Assembly: GCF_001613265.1 (NCBI RefSeq)
Contig: NZ_BDCA01000001.1
Coordinates: forward strand, 372,001 to 436,000
From: Nocardia vermiculata NBRC 100427
Lineage (GTDB): Bacteria; Actinomycetota; Actinomycetes; Mycobacteriales; Mycobacteriaceae
Length of the DNA stretch: 64,000 nucleotides
Direction of reading: 5' to 3'
Positions 42,688 through 51,231 of this stretch are shown here, piece by piece. A program made the translations under genes and the position numbers. The notes beneath the pieces are model-generated. The model did not search any database and had not been told where the DNA came from. It was given only the letters and a program-made list of their open reading frames with translations. How positions within the stretch are numbered: the stretch's first letter is position 1; the number at the start of each line of letters is the position of its first letter.

Positions 42688-43520
42688 GGCTTCACCGCGA
42701 TGGACACCAGATCGAGGCTCGCGTCGATATCGGGACCCCACCCTCCGGGTGCGGTAGCCGCCGGCAGCGGCCGCAACTCGAAATCGTCGATCCGCACTCC
42801 GGCCACGGCCGCGGTCAGCTCGTCCGGCCACGGATCACCGGCCAGCGCCCGCTCGATCTGGGCGTCGATGAACGACCCACCCCACCGCTGGTCGAGGTCG
42901 ACCAACGCGGGGCCGTGGTGCACACCGGCCATGGTCTCGACCCGGAATCCGGCCTGCACCAGCAACTCCGAAAGTTCCGCGGCGTTGAGCTCACGGGTGT
43001 GAAAGGGATTGAGCGGCGTATCGCGCCCCGGCGAGAAGGTGATCCGATTCGGCGTGCTGATCAACAGTTCACCGCCCGGCCGAAGCACCCGCAGACATTC
43101 GCGCAGGAATTGTCCTTGATCCCAGAGGTGTTCGACGACCTGGAAGTTCACCACCACATCGACCGAGGCGTCGCCGAGCGGCAACTCGGCGAGATTGCCC
43201 TGCATCATCTCCACCCGCGGGTAGGCAGCGCGTACGTGTTCCACCGCACCGGTGTCGTAGTCGAGGCCGATGACCCGGGTTGCCACATCGGCGATCATGT
43301 TCGCGCCGTAGCCTTCTCCGGACCCCGCTTCCAGGACGGTGGCACCGGCACACCGCTCGAGCAGGCGGGCATAGACGATCTCGTGCCGGCGGAACCAGTA
43401 GTTCTCCTCCGCGATCCCGGGCACGGTCCGCTCACCGGTCAGCGGCAACGGCGCCACCGACTCCCCCGGTTCCACCTGGGCGGACTTCCCGCTCACCGGG
43501 TCGACAACAGCCTCACTCAT
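42684..43520 (-). CDS. SAM-dependent methyltransferase of MGLP synthesis (Rv3030-like)
   Basis: 278 residues if started at ATG 43520; upstream in-frame starts at 43571 and 43583 are possible and none has a clear ribosome site. LTGERTVPGIAEENYWFRRHEIVY leads to motif I VLEAGSGEGYGANM, then VIGLDYD, and the post-core VVVNFQVVEHLWD, GELLISTPNR. First gene of the MGLP operon and divergent from etfB, as Rv3030 is from fixA. Presumed to methylate glucose or the glycerate-linked end of MGLP. The 22-bp dyad at 43588 lies in the divergent promoter. Confidence 0.82.
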   Translation of the reverse strand: MSEAVVDPVSGKSAQVEPGESVAPLPLTGERTVPGIAEENYWFRRHEIVYARLLERCAGATVLEAGSGEGYGANMIADVATRVIGLDYDTGAVEHVRAAYPRVEMMQGNLAELPLGDASVDVVVNFQVVEHLWDQGQFLRECLRVLRPGGELLISTPNRITFSPGRDTPLNPFHTRELNAAELSELLVQAGFRVETMAGVHHGPALVDLDQRWGGSFIDAQIERALAGDPWPDELTAAVAGVRIDDFELRPLPAATAPGGWGPDIDASLDLVSIAVKP

Positions 43521-43587
43521 TGGGTCGACGTTAGCGGTTGCGTGTATCACACCCACGTCCGGACCGGACATGGAGAACATCACACCC

Positions 43588-43609
43588 TAAGTTACCCGCG
43601 AGTAACTTA
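43588..43609. promoter_or_regulatory. Perfect 22-bp dyad between the MGLP operon and etfBA
   Basis: TAAGTTAC, CCGCGA, GTAACTTA: 8-6-8 perfect inverted repeat in the divergent promoter, flanked by CCC on the left and an ATGTAGGG stretch on the right. The form is that of a TetR-family operator and could couple lipid-carrier polysaccharide synthesis with fatty-acid oxidation. Confidence 0.7.
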
Positions 43610-43731
43610 ATGTAGGGTAATCTCCCGGACGGAGCTTTAGATGTGACGGAGCTTTTCATGTGGACGTACGGCCACCCCCGATCGTGCGACCCCACTCACG
43701 TGCCACCAGAACAGGAGGTCGACGAAGACCA

Positions 43732-44517
43732 ATGCCGAATATCGTCGTACTGATCAAGCAGGTTCCCGACACCTGGTCCGAGCGCAAGCTCAGCGATGGT
43801 GACTTCACCCTCGACCGGGAGGCCGCCGACGCGATCCTGGACGAGATCAACGAGCGCGCCGTCGAAGAGGCCTTGCTGATCAAGGAAGCCCAGGGCGGCG
43901 AGGTCACCGTCCTCGCGATGGGTCCCGAGCGCGCCACCGAAGCGATCCGCAAGGCCCTGTCCATGGGTGCCGACAAGGCCATCCACGTCAAGGACGACGC
44001 CATCCAGGGCTCCGACGCGGTGCAGACCGCATGGGTGCTGGCCGGTGCGCTGGGCCAGATCGAAGGCATCGAACTGGTCATCGCCGGCAACGAAGCCACC
44101 GACGGTCGCGCGGGTGCCGTGCCGGCCATCATCGCCGAGTACCTGGGCATCCCCCAGCTGACCCACCTGCGCAAGCTCACCGTCGACGGGGAGAAGATCT
44201 CCGGCGAGCGCGAAACCGACGAGGGCGTGTTCAAGCTCGAGGCCACCCTGCCGGCCATCGTCTCGGTCACCGAGAAGATCAACGAGCCCCGCTTCCCCTC
44301 CTTCAAGGGCATCATGGCCGCGAAGAAGAAGGAAGTTCAGACCTTTGCCCTGGCCGACCTGGGCATCGACCCGTCGACCGTCGGTGTGGCGAATTCCGGC
44401 ACCACGGTCACCGGCGTGACCCCGAAGCCGCCGCGCACCGCCGGCGAGAAGGTCACCGACGAGGGCGAGGGCGGCAACCAGGTCGCGCAGTACCTCGTCG
44501 GACAGAAGATCATCTGA
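43732..44517 (+). CDS. etfB: Electron transfer flavoprotein beta subunit
   Basis: 261 residues, ATG 43732, with AGGAGG 14 bases upstream, a rather long spacing. Begins MPNIVVLIKQVPDT, followed by DEINERAVEEALLIKE, TVLAMGPERATEAIRKALSMGADKA in parts and the AGNEATDGRAGAVP signature of EtfB. EtfAB receives electrons from acyl-CoA dehydrogenases and passes them to the quinone pool through ETF-quinone oxidoreductase. It forms an operon with etfA; the order and divergence from the methyltransferase match Rv3029c-Rv3030. Confidence 0.94.
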   Translation: MPNIVVLIKQVPDTWSERKLSDGDFTLDREAADAILDEINERAVEEALLIKEAQGGEVTVLAMGPERATEAIRKALSMGADKAIHVKDDAIQGSDAVQTAWVLAGALGQIEGIELVIAGNEATDGRAGAVPAIIAEYLGIPQLTHLRKLTVDGEKISGERETDEGVFKLEATLPAIVSVTEKINEPRFPSFKGIMAAKKKEVQTFALADLGIDPSTVGVANSGTTVTGVTPKPPRTAGEKVTDEGEGGNQVAQYLVGQKII

Positions 44518-44581
44518 GTCGCCCGTTCGCCGCACTCCGGCTTCGCCGGCCGGACGAGAGTCTCACTAGGAGAAGAATTCC

Positions 44582-45541
44582 ATGGCAGAAGTACTTGTGC
44601 TCGTAGAGCACGCCGAAGGTGCCCCGAAGAAGGTCACCACCGAACTGCTCACCGCCGCCCGCTCGCTGGGCACCCCCGCCGCGGTCGTGCTGGGTGCGCC
44701 CGGCACCGCCGACAAGCTGGCCGATGCGCTGGCCGCTGCGGGCGCCGAGAAGATCTACGTCGCCGAGTCCGACGACGCCGAGGGCTTCCTGGTGACCCCG
44801 AAGGTCGACGTGCTGGCCGGTCTGGCCGAGTCGGCCTCCCCGGCCGCCGTGCTGGTCGCCGCCTCCGCAGAGGGTAAAGAGGTCACCGGTCGCCTGGCCG
44901 CCCGGATCGGCTCGGGCCTGCTGGTCGATGTCATCGACGTCAAGGCCGACGGTTCGGCCACGCACTCCATCTTCGGTGGCGCGTTCACCGTGGACGCCAA
45001 GGCCACCGGCGACGTGCCGGTGATCTCGGTGCGCCCGGGCGCGATCGAGGCCGCTCCGCAGGCCGGCGCGGGCGAGAAGGTCACCGTCGAGGTTCCGGCT
45101 CAGGAAGAGGGCGTCACCAAGGTGACCTCTCGCGAGCCCGTCGTCGGTGGCGATCGTCCGGAGCTCACCGAGGCCACCATCGTGGTCTCCGGTGGCCGCG
45201 GTGTCGGTAGCGAGGACAACTTCCACAAGGTCATCGAGCCGCTGGCCGATGCGCTCGGTGCCGCCGTCGGCGCCTCGCGTGCGGCCGTCGACTCGGGCTA
45301 CTACCCGGGCCAGTTCCAGGTCGGCCAGACCGGTAAGACGGTGTCGCCGCAGCTCTATGTCGCCCTGGGCATCTCCGGCGCCATCCAGCACCGTGCCGGT
45401 ATGCAGACCTCGAAGACCATCGTCGCGGTCAACAAGGACGAAGAGGCGCCGATCTTCGAGATCAGCGACTACGGCATCGTGGGCGACCTGTTCAACGTCG
45501 CCCCGCAGCTGACCGAGGCGGTCAAGTCCCACAAGGGCTGA
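44582..45541 (+). CDS. etfA: Electron transfer flavoprotein alpha subunit
   Basis: 319 residues, ATG 44582 behind AGGAGAAGAATTCC, 64 bp after etfB. The FAD domain at the C-terminus has the family signature: [36 protein letters not shown] and [22 protein letters not shown] in parts. The N-terminal half is the typical less-conserved EtfA alpha domain. Forms the FAD-containing heterodimer with EtfB in beta-oxidation. Confidence 0.95.
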   Translation: MAEVLVLVEHAEGAPKKVTTELLTAARSLGTPAAVVLGAPGTADKLADALAAAGAEKIYVAESDDAEGFLVTPKVDVLAGLAESASPAAVLVAASAEGKEVTGRLAARIGSGLLVDVIDVKADGSATHSIFGGAFTVDAKATGDVPVISVRPGAIEAAPQAGAGEKVTVEVPAQEEGVTKVTSREPVVGGDRPELTEATIVVSGGRGVGSEDNFHKVIEPLADALGAAVGASRAAVDSGYYPGQFQVGQTGKTVSPQLYVALGISGAIQHRAGMQTSKTIVAVNKDEEAPIFEISDYGIVGDLFNVAPQLTEAVKSHKG

Positions 45542-45563
45542 CAACAAGACCCCTGCAGGGAGA

Positions 45564-45610
45564 ACGGCCCGTCGGTGGCGATACTTCGCGGTATCGCCCC
45601 GGCGGGCCGT
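45564..45610 (+). terminator. Terminator of etfBA
   Basis: A nested hairpin: outer ACGGCCCG/CGGGCCGT and inner GGCGATAC/GTATCGCC around TTCGCG, starting 23 bp after the etfA stop. Confidence 0.85.
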
Positions 45611-46181
45611 CTGCATTTCCGATATTCGACCGATCGTCCACGTCCGGCAGATCGGACAAGATCGGCAACAGTTCCGGATAAGTTCGCGTCACACAGGCTT
45701 GTCGGAGCCGAGGATCGAATTCGGCGAGATTCAGCCGTCGCGCATCTGTCAGCGCATGTAATCGGGCGATGATCTTCCGCGATCCGCCCCGGCGCCCGAC
45801 ACTCGGTCCCCGCTGGTCAAGCCGGGTTGTCAGGATCGATGGTGACGGGGTGGACGAAACCGTCTCTGCCCGAACAAATCCGAAACACCTGCGACGAAGA
45901 TATACTACCGAGCCGTACATAACGAATCGGTCGCTGCCACCCGGAATTGCTGATATCTTGGCTGTCGTCGGGTGCTGGGGCCGATCGGGATCCTCCGCCG
46001 GTAAGGCGATAGTGAATTCGCCTGTCCGGTAAGCGCTTCGAGGTCCCATCCAGGTGAGGTGCAGTATTATCCTGCCTGCCGCGTTCCGGCCGTCCGACCT
46101 GTATGTCATTCGGCCGTGTTTGTTCGCGGCCGCCGAGCAGGGAAGGACCAACCGGCCGGACATCCGGCACCGAGGTAACTG
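45611..46181. other. Long non-coding stretch before the conservon
   Basis: About 570 bases without a supportable gene. Short ORFs on both strands overlap each other and lack ribosome sites or family features. The segment is less GC-rich than its neighbours around 45870-46070 and probably holds the conservon promoter; TATTAT at 46065-46070 is a possible -10 element. This is also where the conserved Rv3026c-Rv3037c-like neighbourhood is interrupted. Confidence 0.5.
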
Positions 46182-47780
46182 ATGAATCAAGCTACCGCCG
46201 TGACACTTTCGTGGATCCTCGCCGCCATTCTGATCGTGACGATCGCGGGAGCCCTATACGCCGTTTACTACGCGTCGCAACAGAAGACGCGCGCGCTCGC
46301 CGCGGAGGCGGAGTTACGCGCTCACGAAGATCAGCTCGAGAATTTTTCGACTACGACCATGGGACTGGTGGCCGACTCGGTGCGCCGGTCCGAGTCGACC
46401 GTCGAATTGCCCGCAATCGACCGAGGCGGCTCCCGCTTCGCCCGTCTGTTGCAGCGACTCACCGAGCGCTATGCCGACGATCTGCATCGTGTCGCGACCG
46501 AAACACACGAACGCACCAGCCAGGAGCTGGAATACGAGAAGCAGCAGGCGGTCGCCGCCGCCGAGTCCGGCGTCCGGGAACAGATCGAGAACGCCTCGCG
46601 TGAAGCGACCAGTGCGGCCGTGCGCGCGTTCGGCACCTCTGTGGTCAGCCTGGGCGCCGACGTCGGTCAGGTCGTGAGCACTGCGCTGCGCGAACACCGC
46701 GGCGACGACGTCTACGAGACGCTGATCCGCATCGATCACAGTGTGCAGCAGATGATCCGCCAGGCGCAGTCCTACGTGATCGTCTGTGGTGGCCTGCCCG
46801 GCCGCCGCTGGCCCCAGCAGTCGCTCACCGATATCGTCGGCGGCTCCGTCGGCCGCGTCCGCGACTTCACTCGCGTGCGGCCGCAGCAGCTCGAGCGCGT
46901 GGTGATCAGCCGCGCGGTCGAACCACTCGTGCACACGCTGGCCACCCTGCTGGACAACGCACTGCGCTACTCGCCACCGACCTCGTTCGTGGATGTCACC
47001 TTCCAGGAAGGCCATCACGGCCTGACGGTGATCATCGACGACGCCGGTGTCCGGATGAACCCCGAGCAGATGGAGGAGGCGCGCCAGGTTCTCGCCGGCG
47101 AGCGCACAGTCGATATTCACCAACTGGGCCCGACTCCGCGCGTCGGCTTCCCCGGTGTCGCCGCGCTCGCCCGCCGCTACGGTTTCACCGTGTATATCGA
47201 CGGCCCCAACGTCTACGGGGGTATGCGCGCGATGGTCTACGTACCCGAAACTCTGCTCACCGCCCGGCCCGAGACCACCGACAACGAGGCCGCGGTGCCG
47301 CTCGCTTCACCGATCGAGCCCGCGACACCTGCCGTGAGTAGTGCCCCGGCGCCCGCCGCGGTCAGCCTCGCCTCCGCGTCGAACGGCATCGGCTCGGCCC
47401 CGAACAACATCGGCTCGGCCTCCAGCAGCATCGGCTCCGCGTCGAGCAGCATCGGCTCGGCGTCCAGCAGCATCGGCTCGGCCTCCAGTGATATCGGCAC
47501 GCCGAACCGCCACGTGCTGGCCGAGGCACCGGCTGCCGCACCTGCTGCGGATCCGATTCCCACGGGACAGAATTCGACCGTGCACGAGATCACCCCCGGC
47601 GGCCTGCCCCGGCGGCGTCGGCGCAGTGTGTCGGTTCCTCCTCCGGTGCGGGGACGGACCAGTGGCGGGCCGACCACCGACAGCGGCCTGCCTCGCGTCG
47701 ATATCGCTCGGGCCTGGCAGTCCGGCACCACCACTGGACGTGAAGCCGCACACGACAACTCCGAAGGGACGAACTCCTGA
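46182..47780 (+). CDS. cvnA: Conservon sensor protein CvnA (histidine kinase-like)
   Basis: 532 residues from ATG 46182 behind GAGGTAACTG. An N-terminal membrane helix (about 9-31), then a coiled, helical cytoplasmic part (40-160) and an incomplete kinase ATPase: N-box LATLLDNALRYSPP, VIIDDAGVRMNPEQ and GFPGVAALARRYGF. Residues from about 355 are a low-complexity tail with five near-identical seven-residue units (IGSASSS type) and a basic RRRRR patch. Conservons form a membrane-tethered complex with a Roadblock protein, a DUF742 protein and a small GTPase, comparable to a G-protein-coupled signal. Followed by cvnB with TGATG. Confidence 0.88.
   Translation: MNQATAVTLSWILAAILIVTIAGALYAVYYASQQKTRALAAEAELRAHEDQLENFSTTTMGLVADSVRRSESTVELPAIDRGGSRFARLLQRLTERYADDLHRVATETHERTSQELEYEKQQAVAAAESGVREQIENASREATSAAVRAFGTSVVSLGADVGQVVSTALREHRGDDVYETLIRIDHSVQQMIRQAQSYVIVCGGLPGRRWPQQSLTDIVGGSVGRVRDFTRVRPQQLERVVISRAVEPLVHTLATLLDNALRYSPPTSFVDVTFQEGHHGLTVIIDDAGVRMNPEQMEEARQVLAGERTVDIHQLGPTPRVGFPGVAALARRYGFTVYIDGPNVYGGMRAMVYVPETLLTARPETTDNEAAVPLASPIEPATPAVSSAPAPAAVSLASASNGIGSAPNNIGSASSSIGSASSSIGSASSSIGSASSDIGTPNRHVLAEAPAAAPAADPIPTGQNSTVHEITPGGLPRRRRRSVSVPPPVRGRTSGGPTTDSGLPRVDIARAWQSGTTTGREAAHDNSEGTNS
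47385..47498 (+). repeat. 21-bp tandem repeats inside cvnA
   Basis: Five in-frame 21-bp units (ATC GGC TCG GCC TCC AGC AGC-type) encode IGSASSS-like heptads. Synonymous differences between units show they are not a very recent expansion, but the array is a likely site of length variation. Confidence 0.8.
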
Positions 47781-48208
47781 TGGCCACACCCGGCACAACC
47801 ATCAGCGACAACGACAACAAGCTGGCCTGGATGCTCGAGGACCTCACGGTCCCGGGTGTCAGATTCGCGGTCCTGCTGTCCGAGGACGGCCTGCGTATCG
47901 CCCACGCGGGTGCCATCGCCCTCGACGACGCCGAGCGTTTCGCCGCCGCTGCCTCCGGGCTGCGTTCGCTCGGTAAAGCGCTCACCGAGTTCTGTGGCGG
48001 TGCGAACTCGGTGCGCCAGAACATGACCGAGTACGACGAGGGCATGATCTTCATTACCGCAGCAGGTGAGGGCGCGTTGATCGGTGTCTCGACGATGGCT
48101 GATGTTGATGTCAGCATGGTCGCGCACCGGATGAACGAGCTCGCTGTCAGAGTCGGTCGCGAACTCGGCAGCTTGCCCCGCCACAGGCCCGGTAGCGACC
48201 GGGCATGA
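47780..48208 (+). CDS. cvnB: Conservon Roadblock/LC7 protein CvnB
   Basis: 142 residues, ATG 47780 sharing one base with the cvnA stop. The Roadblock/LC7 fold is clear: LAWMLEDLTVPGVRFAVLLSEDGLRIA, AAAASGLRSLGKALTE and MIFITAAGEGALIGVST. In conservons this protein links the sensor and the GTPase and may act as its regulator. Ends in an ATGA overlap with cvnC. Confidence 0.92.
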   Translation: MATPGTTISDNDNKLAWMLEDLTVPGVRFAVLLSEDGLRIAHAGAIALDDAERFAAAASGLRSLGKALTEFCGGANSVRQNMTEYDEGMIFITAAGEGALIGVSTMADVDVSMVAHRMNELAVRVGRELGSLPRHRPGSDRA

Positions 48209-48555
48209 GCACCCACCGGCGCGATCCCGACCTGGTCCGTGCCTATGTGCGCACGGGCGGTCGCACGCGTGCGACCCGCTCGGTGGACCTGGTGACACTT
48301 GTTGTGGTAGCGCAGGATCCCCCTCCTGCCGCCGGCCCGGATGCACGCCGGGTGATGAGTATCTGCAGCCGGCGTGGTGCACTGTCGCTCGCCGAGGTGG
48401 CCGCCTATCTCGATCTGCCGCCCTCGGTAGTGAAGATTGTGGTATCGGACCTTCTCGACAGCGGCCATCTGGTCAATCCGACCCCGGAAGGCTATGTGCC
48501 GGAGGTCGCCCTGCTCGAGGAGGTACTGAATGGGCTCCGCGCTCTCGCCGTCTGA
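48205..48555 (+). CDS. cvnC: Conservon DUF742 protein CvnC
   Basis: 116 residues from ATG 48205 (ATGA overlap with cvnB). DUF742 signature: VRAYVRTGGRTRATRSVDL and a winged-helix-like core MSICSRRGALSLAEVAAYLDLPPSVVKIVVSDLLDSGHL in parts. The winged-helix shape is known for the family, but its role in conservons is protein interaction rather than proven DNA binding. The start of cvnD lies inside its last 26 bases. Confidence 0.92.
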   Translation: MSTHRRDPDLVRAYVRTGGRTRATRSVDLVTLVVVAQDPPPAAGPDARRVMSICSRRGALSLAEVAAYLDLPPSVVKIVVSDLLDSGHLVNPTPEGYVPEVALLEEVLNGLRALAV

Positions 48556-49177
48556 GCGCCCGACTGCCCTGTCCGAACGACACAGCCCCGCACCCGACCG
48601 CACCGTCGACTACGTCCCCGAGACGGTCACGCGGTCGGTCAAGCTGTTGGTAGCGGGCAACTTCGGGGTCGGCAAAACCACATTCGTCAACAGCGTGTCC
48701 GAGATCCGACCGCTGCGCACCGAGGAGACCATCACCGAGGCCAGCGTCGGCGTCGACGATATGGCCGGTCTCCCCGGTAAGCAGACCACCACTGTGGCGA
48801 TGGACTTCGGCCGGATCACGCTCAATCCGCAGCTGGCGCTGTATCTGTTCGGCACTCCCGGGCAGCGGCGCTTCCTGCCATTGTGGGAAGAACTGGCACA
48901 GGGTGCGCTGGGCGCATTGGTTCTCGTCGACACCCGCCGGATCGACAAGGCCGACGAGGTGTTGTCGATTCTCGAGGAACGCGGCGTGCCGTACTCGGTC
49001 GCGATCAACGAGTTCGACGGGGCACAGCGCTTTCCGCTCAGCGAGATCCGCGATGCGCTCGACCTCGAGCCGGGCACTCCGCTGACCGCGCTCGACGCGC
49101 GTGACCGCGGCACCTGCCTGCGTTCACTGATCACCCTGGTGGAATTCCTGTTCCACCGCATCGAATCGCGGTCCTGA
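48530..49177 (+). CDS. cvnD: Conservon small GTPase CvnD
   Basis: 215 residues from ATG 48530, overlapping cvnC by 26 bp. G-domain motifs: P-loop AGNFGVGKTTF, LFGTPGQRRF (G3) and an INEFDG in the place of NKxD. The conservon GTPases are MglA-like and lack a lipid anchor. In mycobacteria the gene is followed by the pentapeptide gene mfpA; here the next gene is a convergent esterase, so mfpA is missing at this locus. Confidence 0.92.
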   Translation: MGSALSPSERPTALSERHSPAPDRTVDYVPETVTRSVKLLVAGNFGVGKTTFVNSVSEIRPLRTEETITEASVGVDDMAGLPGKQTTTVAMDFGRITLNPQLALYLFGTPGQRRFLPLWEELAQGALGALVLVDTRRIDKADEVLSILEERGVPYSVAINEFDGAQRFPLSEIRDALDLEPGTPLTALDARDRGTCLRSLITLVEFLFHRIESRS

Positions 49178-49183
49178 GGTCCC

Positions 49184-50176
49184 TCAGCGCGCACCCAGCG
49201 CATCGAGAACCATCGGACGGGCCGCGGCAATTGCTCGTTGCCAGTACGGCCAGCAGTGTGTGCCGTTACCGACTTCCACTCTGGCATCGAGTCCCAACGC
49301 CGCGGCCCGATCACCGAACATTCGGGCGGCAGTGCCGGCCATCATCTCCAACCCACTGGCATTGGTGGTGTTCACGGCCCCGTTCGGCAGGTCGAGCGGA
49401 CCGGGTACACCATTGCCGGAGGAGACGTACACCGGCAGGCCGCGCAGCAGTTCCGCCTGGTTGGTGGCGTCGTTGCGGTTCCAGGCCGGATCACCGGCCG
49501 GGCCCCACATATCGTCGACATCGAACTGTCCCTCGTCCCACATCGCAGCGCGCATCGCCTCGTTCCACAGCGGGAAGGTGGGGTGCACCATCCCCGAGAA
49601 CGATCCGGCCATCCGGAACTGATCACGATAATGCCCTGCGATCACCAGCGCGGCGTTCCCGCCCATCGACGCACCGACGATCGCGTTGTTGCTGCGTGAG
49701 ACCCCGTAGCGGGACAGGAATTCCGGCAGTTCCCGGGTGGGAAATGTTTCCCACTTGTAGGTCGTGGTCTGGTGGTTGGTGCTGCTCGGCCGGTACCAGT
49801 CGGTGTAGAAACTGGAGCGTCCGCCGACCGGGAACACCAATGTGACGTCGTCACCCGTGAATTGACGCAGCACATCGGTATCGCTGACCCATTGGCTGTG
49901 GTCGTCGGGCGCGCGCAGGCCGTCGAGGACGTACACGGCGGAGCTTCCACCGCGGGCCGCCCATTGCACCTGCACCTTGATCGGCCCCATGCTGGAAGGG
50001 ACGAACAGGTCCTCGAATCCATGCGCCGATACCCGCACAGGTGCGGCCCCGACCTGAGCGATACCTACCTGAGCAATGCCTACCGATGCCATCAGTACCA
50101 CGGCGGACACGACGCCGACGGCGCGCAACCAGCCGCGAATTCCCTGACGACGCTTGGACTGTGCTGCACAACCCAC
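49184..50176 (-). CDS. Secreted Ag85/mycolyltransferase-like esterase
   Basis: 330 residues from GTG 50176 behind GGAGGTTTCGG. An N-terminal signal peptide (about 1-45) contains a duplicated GIAQV unit. The mature part is the alpha/beta fold of the antigen 85 family: FEDLFVPSSMGPIKVQVQW, YVLDGLRAPDD, SSFYTDWYRP and GASMGGNAAL with nucleophile Ser170; the histidine is in GNGTHCWPYW. Members transfer mycolates to trehalose or arabinogalactan. The family assignment is good, the exact acceptor unknown. Gene convergent with the conservon. Confidence 0.85.
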   Translation of the reverse strand: MGCAAQSKRRQGIRGWLRAVGVVSAVVLMASVGIAQVGIAQVGAAPVRVSAHGFEDLFVPSSMGPIKVQVQWAARGGSSAVYVLDGLRAPDDHSQWVSDTDVLRQFTGDDVTLVFPVGGRSSFYTDWYRPSSTNHQTTTYKWETFPTRELPEFLSRYGVSRSNNAIVGASMGGNAALVIAGHYRDQFRMAGSFSGMVHPTFPLWNEAMRAAMWDEGQFDVDDMWGPAGDPAWNRNDATNQAELLRGLPVYVSSGNGVPGPLDLPNGAVNTTNASGLEMMAGTAARMFGDRAAALGLDARVEVGNGTHCWPYWQRAIAAARPMVLDALGAR

Positions 50177-50262
50177 CCCGAAACCTCCACGCTTCCCCTC
50201 GTGTGGGCACTACGGTACCCGACCCCCGGTAGGTCCGCGCGGCACAGCAGGTGAGCGCGGCC

Positions 50263-51120
50263 TCAGGCGCTGTGTAATGCCTGGAGCAGAGTCGTCAGGA
50301 TCGGCGAGGGCCGGGCATCGCCCCGCAGCACGGCCGATACCGGGATTCGCAATGGACGCCCCTCGAGTTTCAGCGTCGCTATCCCCTCGGTGGCACTGTC
50401 CGCGTACAGGATGGTCCAGGCGTTGGGCCGATTCACCAATTCCATCGTCGCGGTGTGGTCGGGCGGGATGGACGGGCCGTAGCTCGGGCGGACCGGCAGG
50501 TCCGCGAAGGCGTGCCGGACCACGTTGTGCAGCAGCACCTGTTCGGTCTCCGGAGGCAGCAACAGCGGAAATTTCCCCAACTCGGTCAGTTTCACATCGA
50601 CGCGCCCGGCCAATTGATGAGCCGGCGACGTGGCGATGACGAGGTCCTCGACCCACAGTTGTTCCACCGTCAGACCAGGCTGCTCCACACTGCCTCGAAT
50701 GAGAGCAAGATCACAATCGCCGTCGGAGACCGCGGCGATGCGCTGCCGGAAAGGCTTGATGACGAACTCGATTTCGGCACCCGGATGCGCAGCGCGTGCC
50801 CCCGCGATCGCCGACAGCGAACGGGTTGCGAAGGACATGTTCGCTGCCAGGCGAATTCGTGGCCCGGAGTCGCGTACAGCTGCGCGGATCGCCGATTCGA
50901 GGCTCAGCATTTGTTTCGCAAGGGGAAGTAGCCGAGCGGTAGCCTCGGTGGGCAGAACCGAACGCGTGGAGCGTTCGAACAACTGAACACCAAGATCATG
51001 TTCCAAGCGCGCGATCTGATGACTGATAGCCGATTGCGATATGAAGCACCGGACAGCGGCCCGGCTGAAGCTCAGCTCCTCGCACACGGCAACGAAGTAA
51101 GTGAGCTGACGCAGTTCCAT
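50263..51120 (-). CDS. LysR-family transcriptional regulator
   Basis: 285 residues from ATG 51120, six bases after GGAG. N-terminal HTH: MELRQLTYFVAVCEELSFSRAA and SQSAISHQIARLEHDLGVQLFERS; the C-terminal ligand-binding domain has RIRLAANMSFATRSL and DLALIRGSVEQPGL. Divergent from the NDH-2 gene with 111 bp between, so it probably controls it and itself. The inducer is unknown. Confidence 0.9.
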   Translation of the reverse strand: MELRQLTYFVAVCEELSFSRAAVRCFISQSAISHQIARLEHDLGVQLFERSTRSVLPTEATARLLPLAKQMLSLESAIRAAVRDSGPRIRLAANMSFATRSLSAIAGARAAHPGAEIEFVIKPFRQRIAAVSDGDCDLALIRGSVEQPGLTVEQLWVEDLVIATSPAHQLAGRVDVKLTELGKFPLLLPPETEQVLLHNVVRHAFADLPVRPSYGPSIPPDHTATMELVNRPNAWTILYADSATEGIATLKLEGRPLRIPVSAVLRGDARPSPILTTLLQALHSA

Positions 51121-51140
51121 CAAGATCTCCATTCATGAGC

Positions 51141-51167
51141 GATCTAGATAAGAGTCATCAATATTAT
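51141..51167. promoter_or_regulatory. A+T-rich dyad in the lysR/ndh divergent promoter
   Basis: GATCTAGATA is followed by a 20-bp segment with ATAA at 51148-51151 and TTAT at 51164-51167. The A+T-rich, symmetric ends fit a LysR site (T-N11-A type) overlapping promoter elements. Confidence 0.4.
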
Positions 51168-51231
51168 GCGCCCTGACCCTAGGAACATCCAGCGCATGAA
51201 TCGCGGTTAGTAATGACAGAAGGAGGCTGTC

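Noticed and set aside
45522-46190. Minus-strand frame in the gap before the conservon
   Set aside because: No ribosome site, atypical residues, and it overlaps the etfA terminator.
47385-47498. Possible CRISPR-like regular repeats
   Set aside because: Units are in frame, contiguous and without spacers; they encode a heptad repeat in CvnA.
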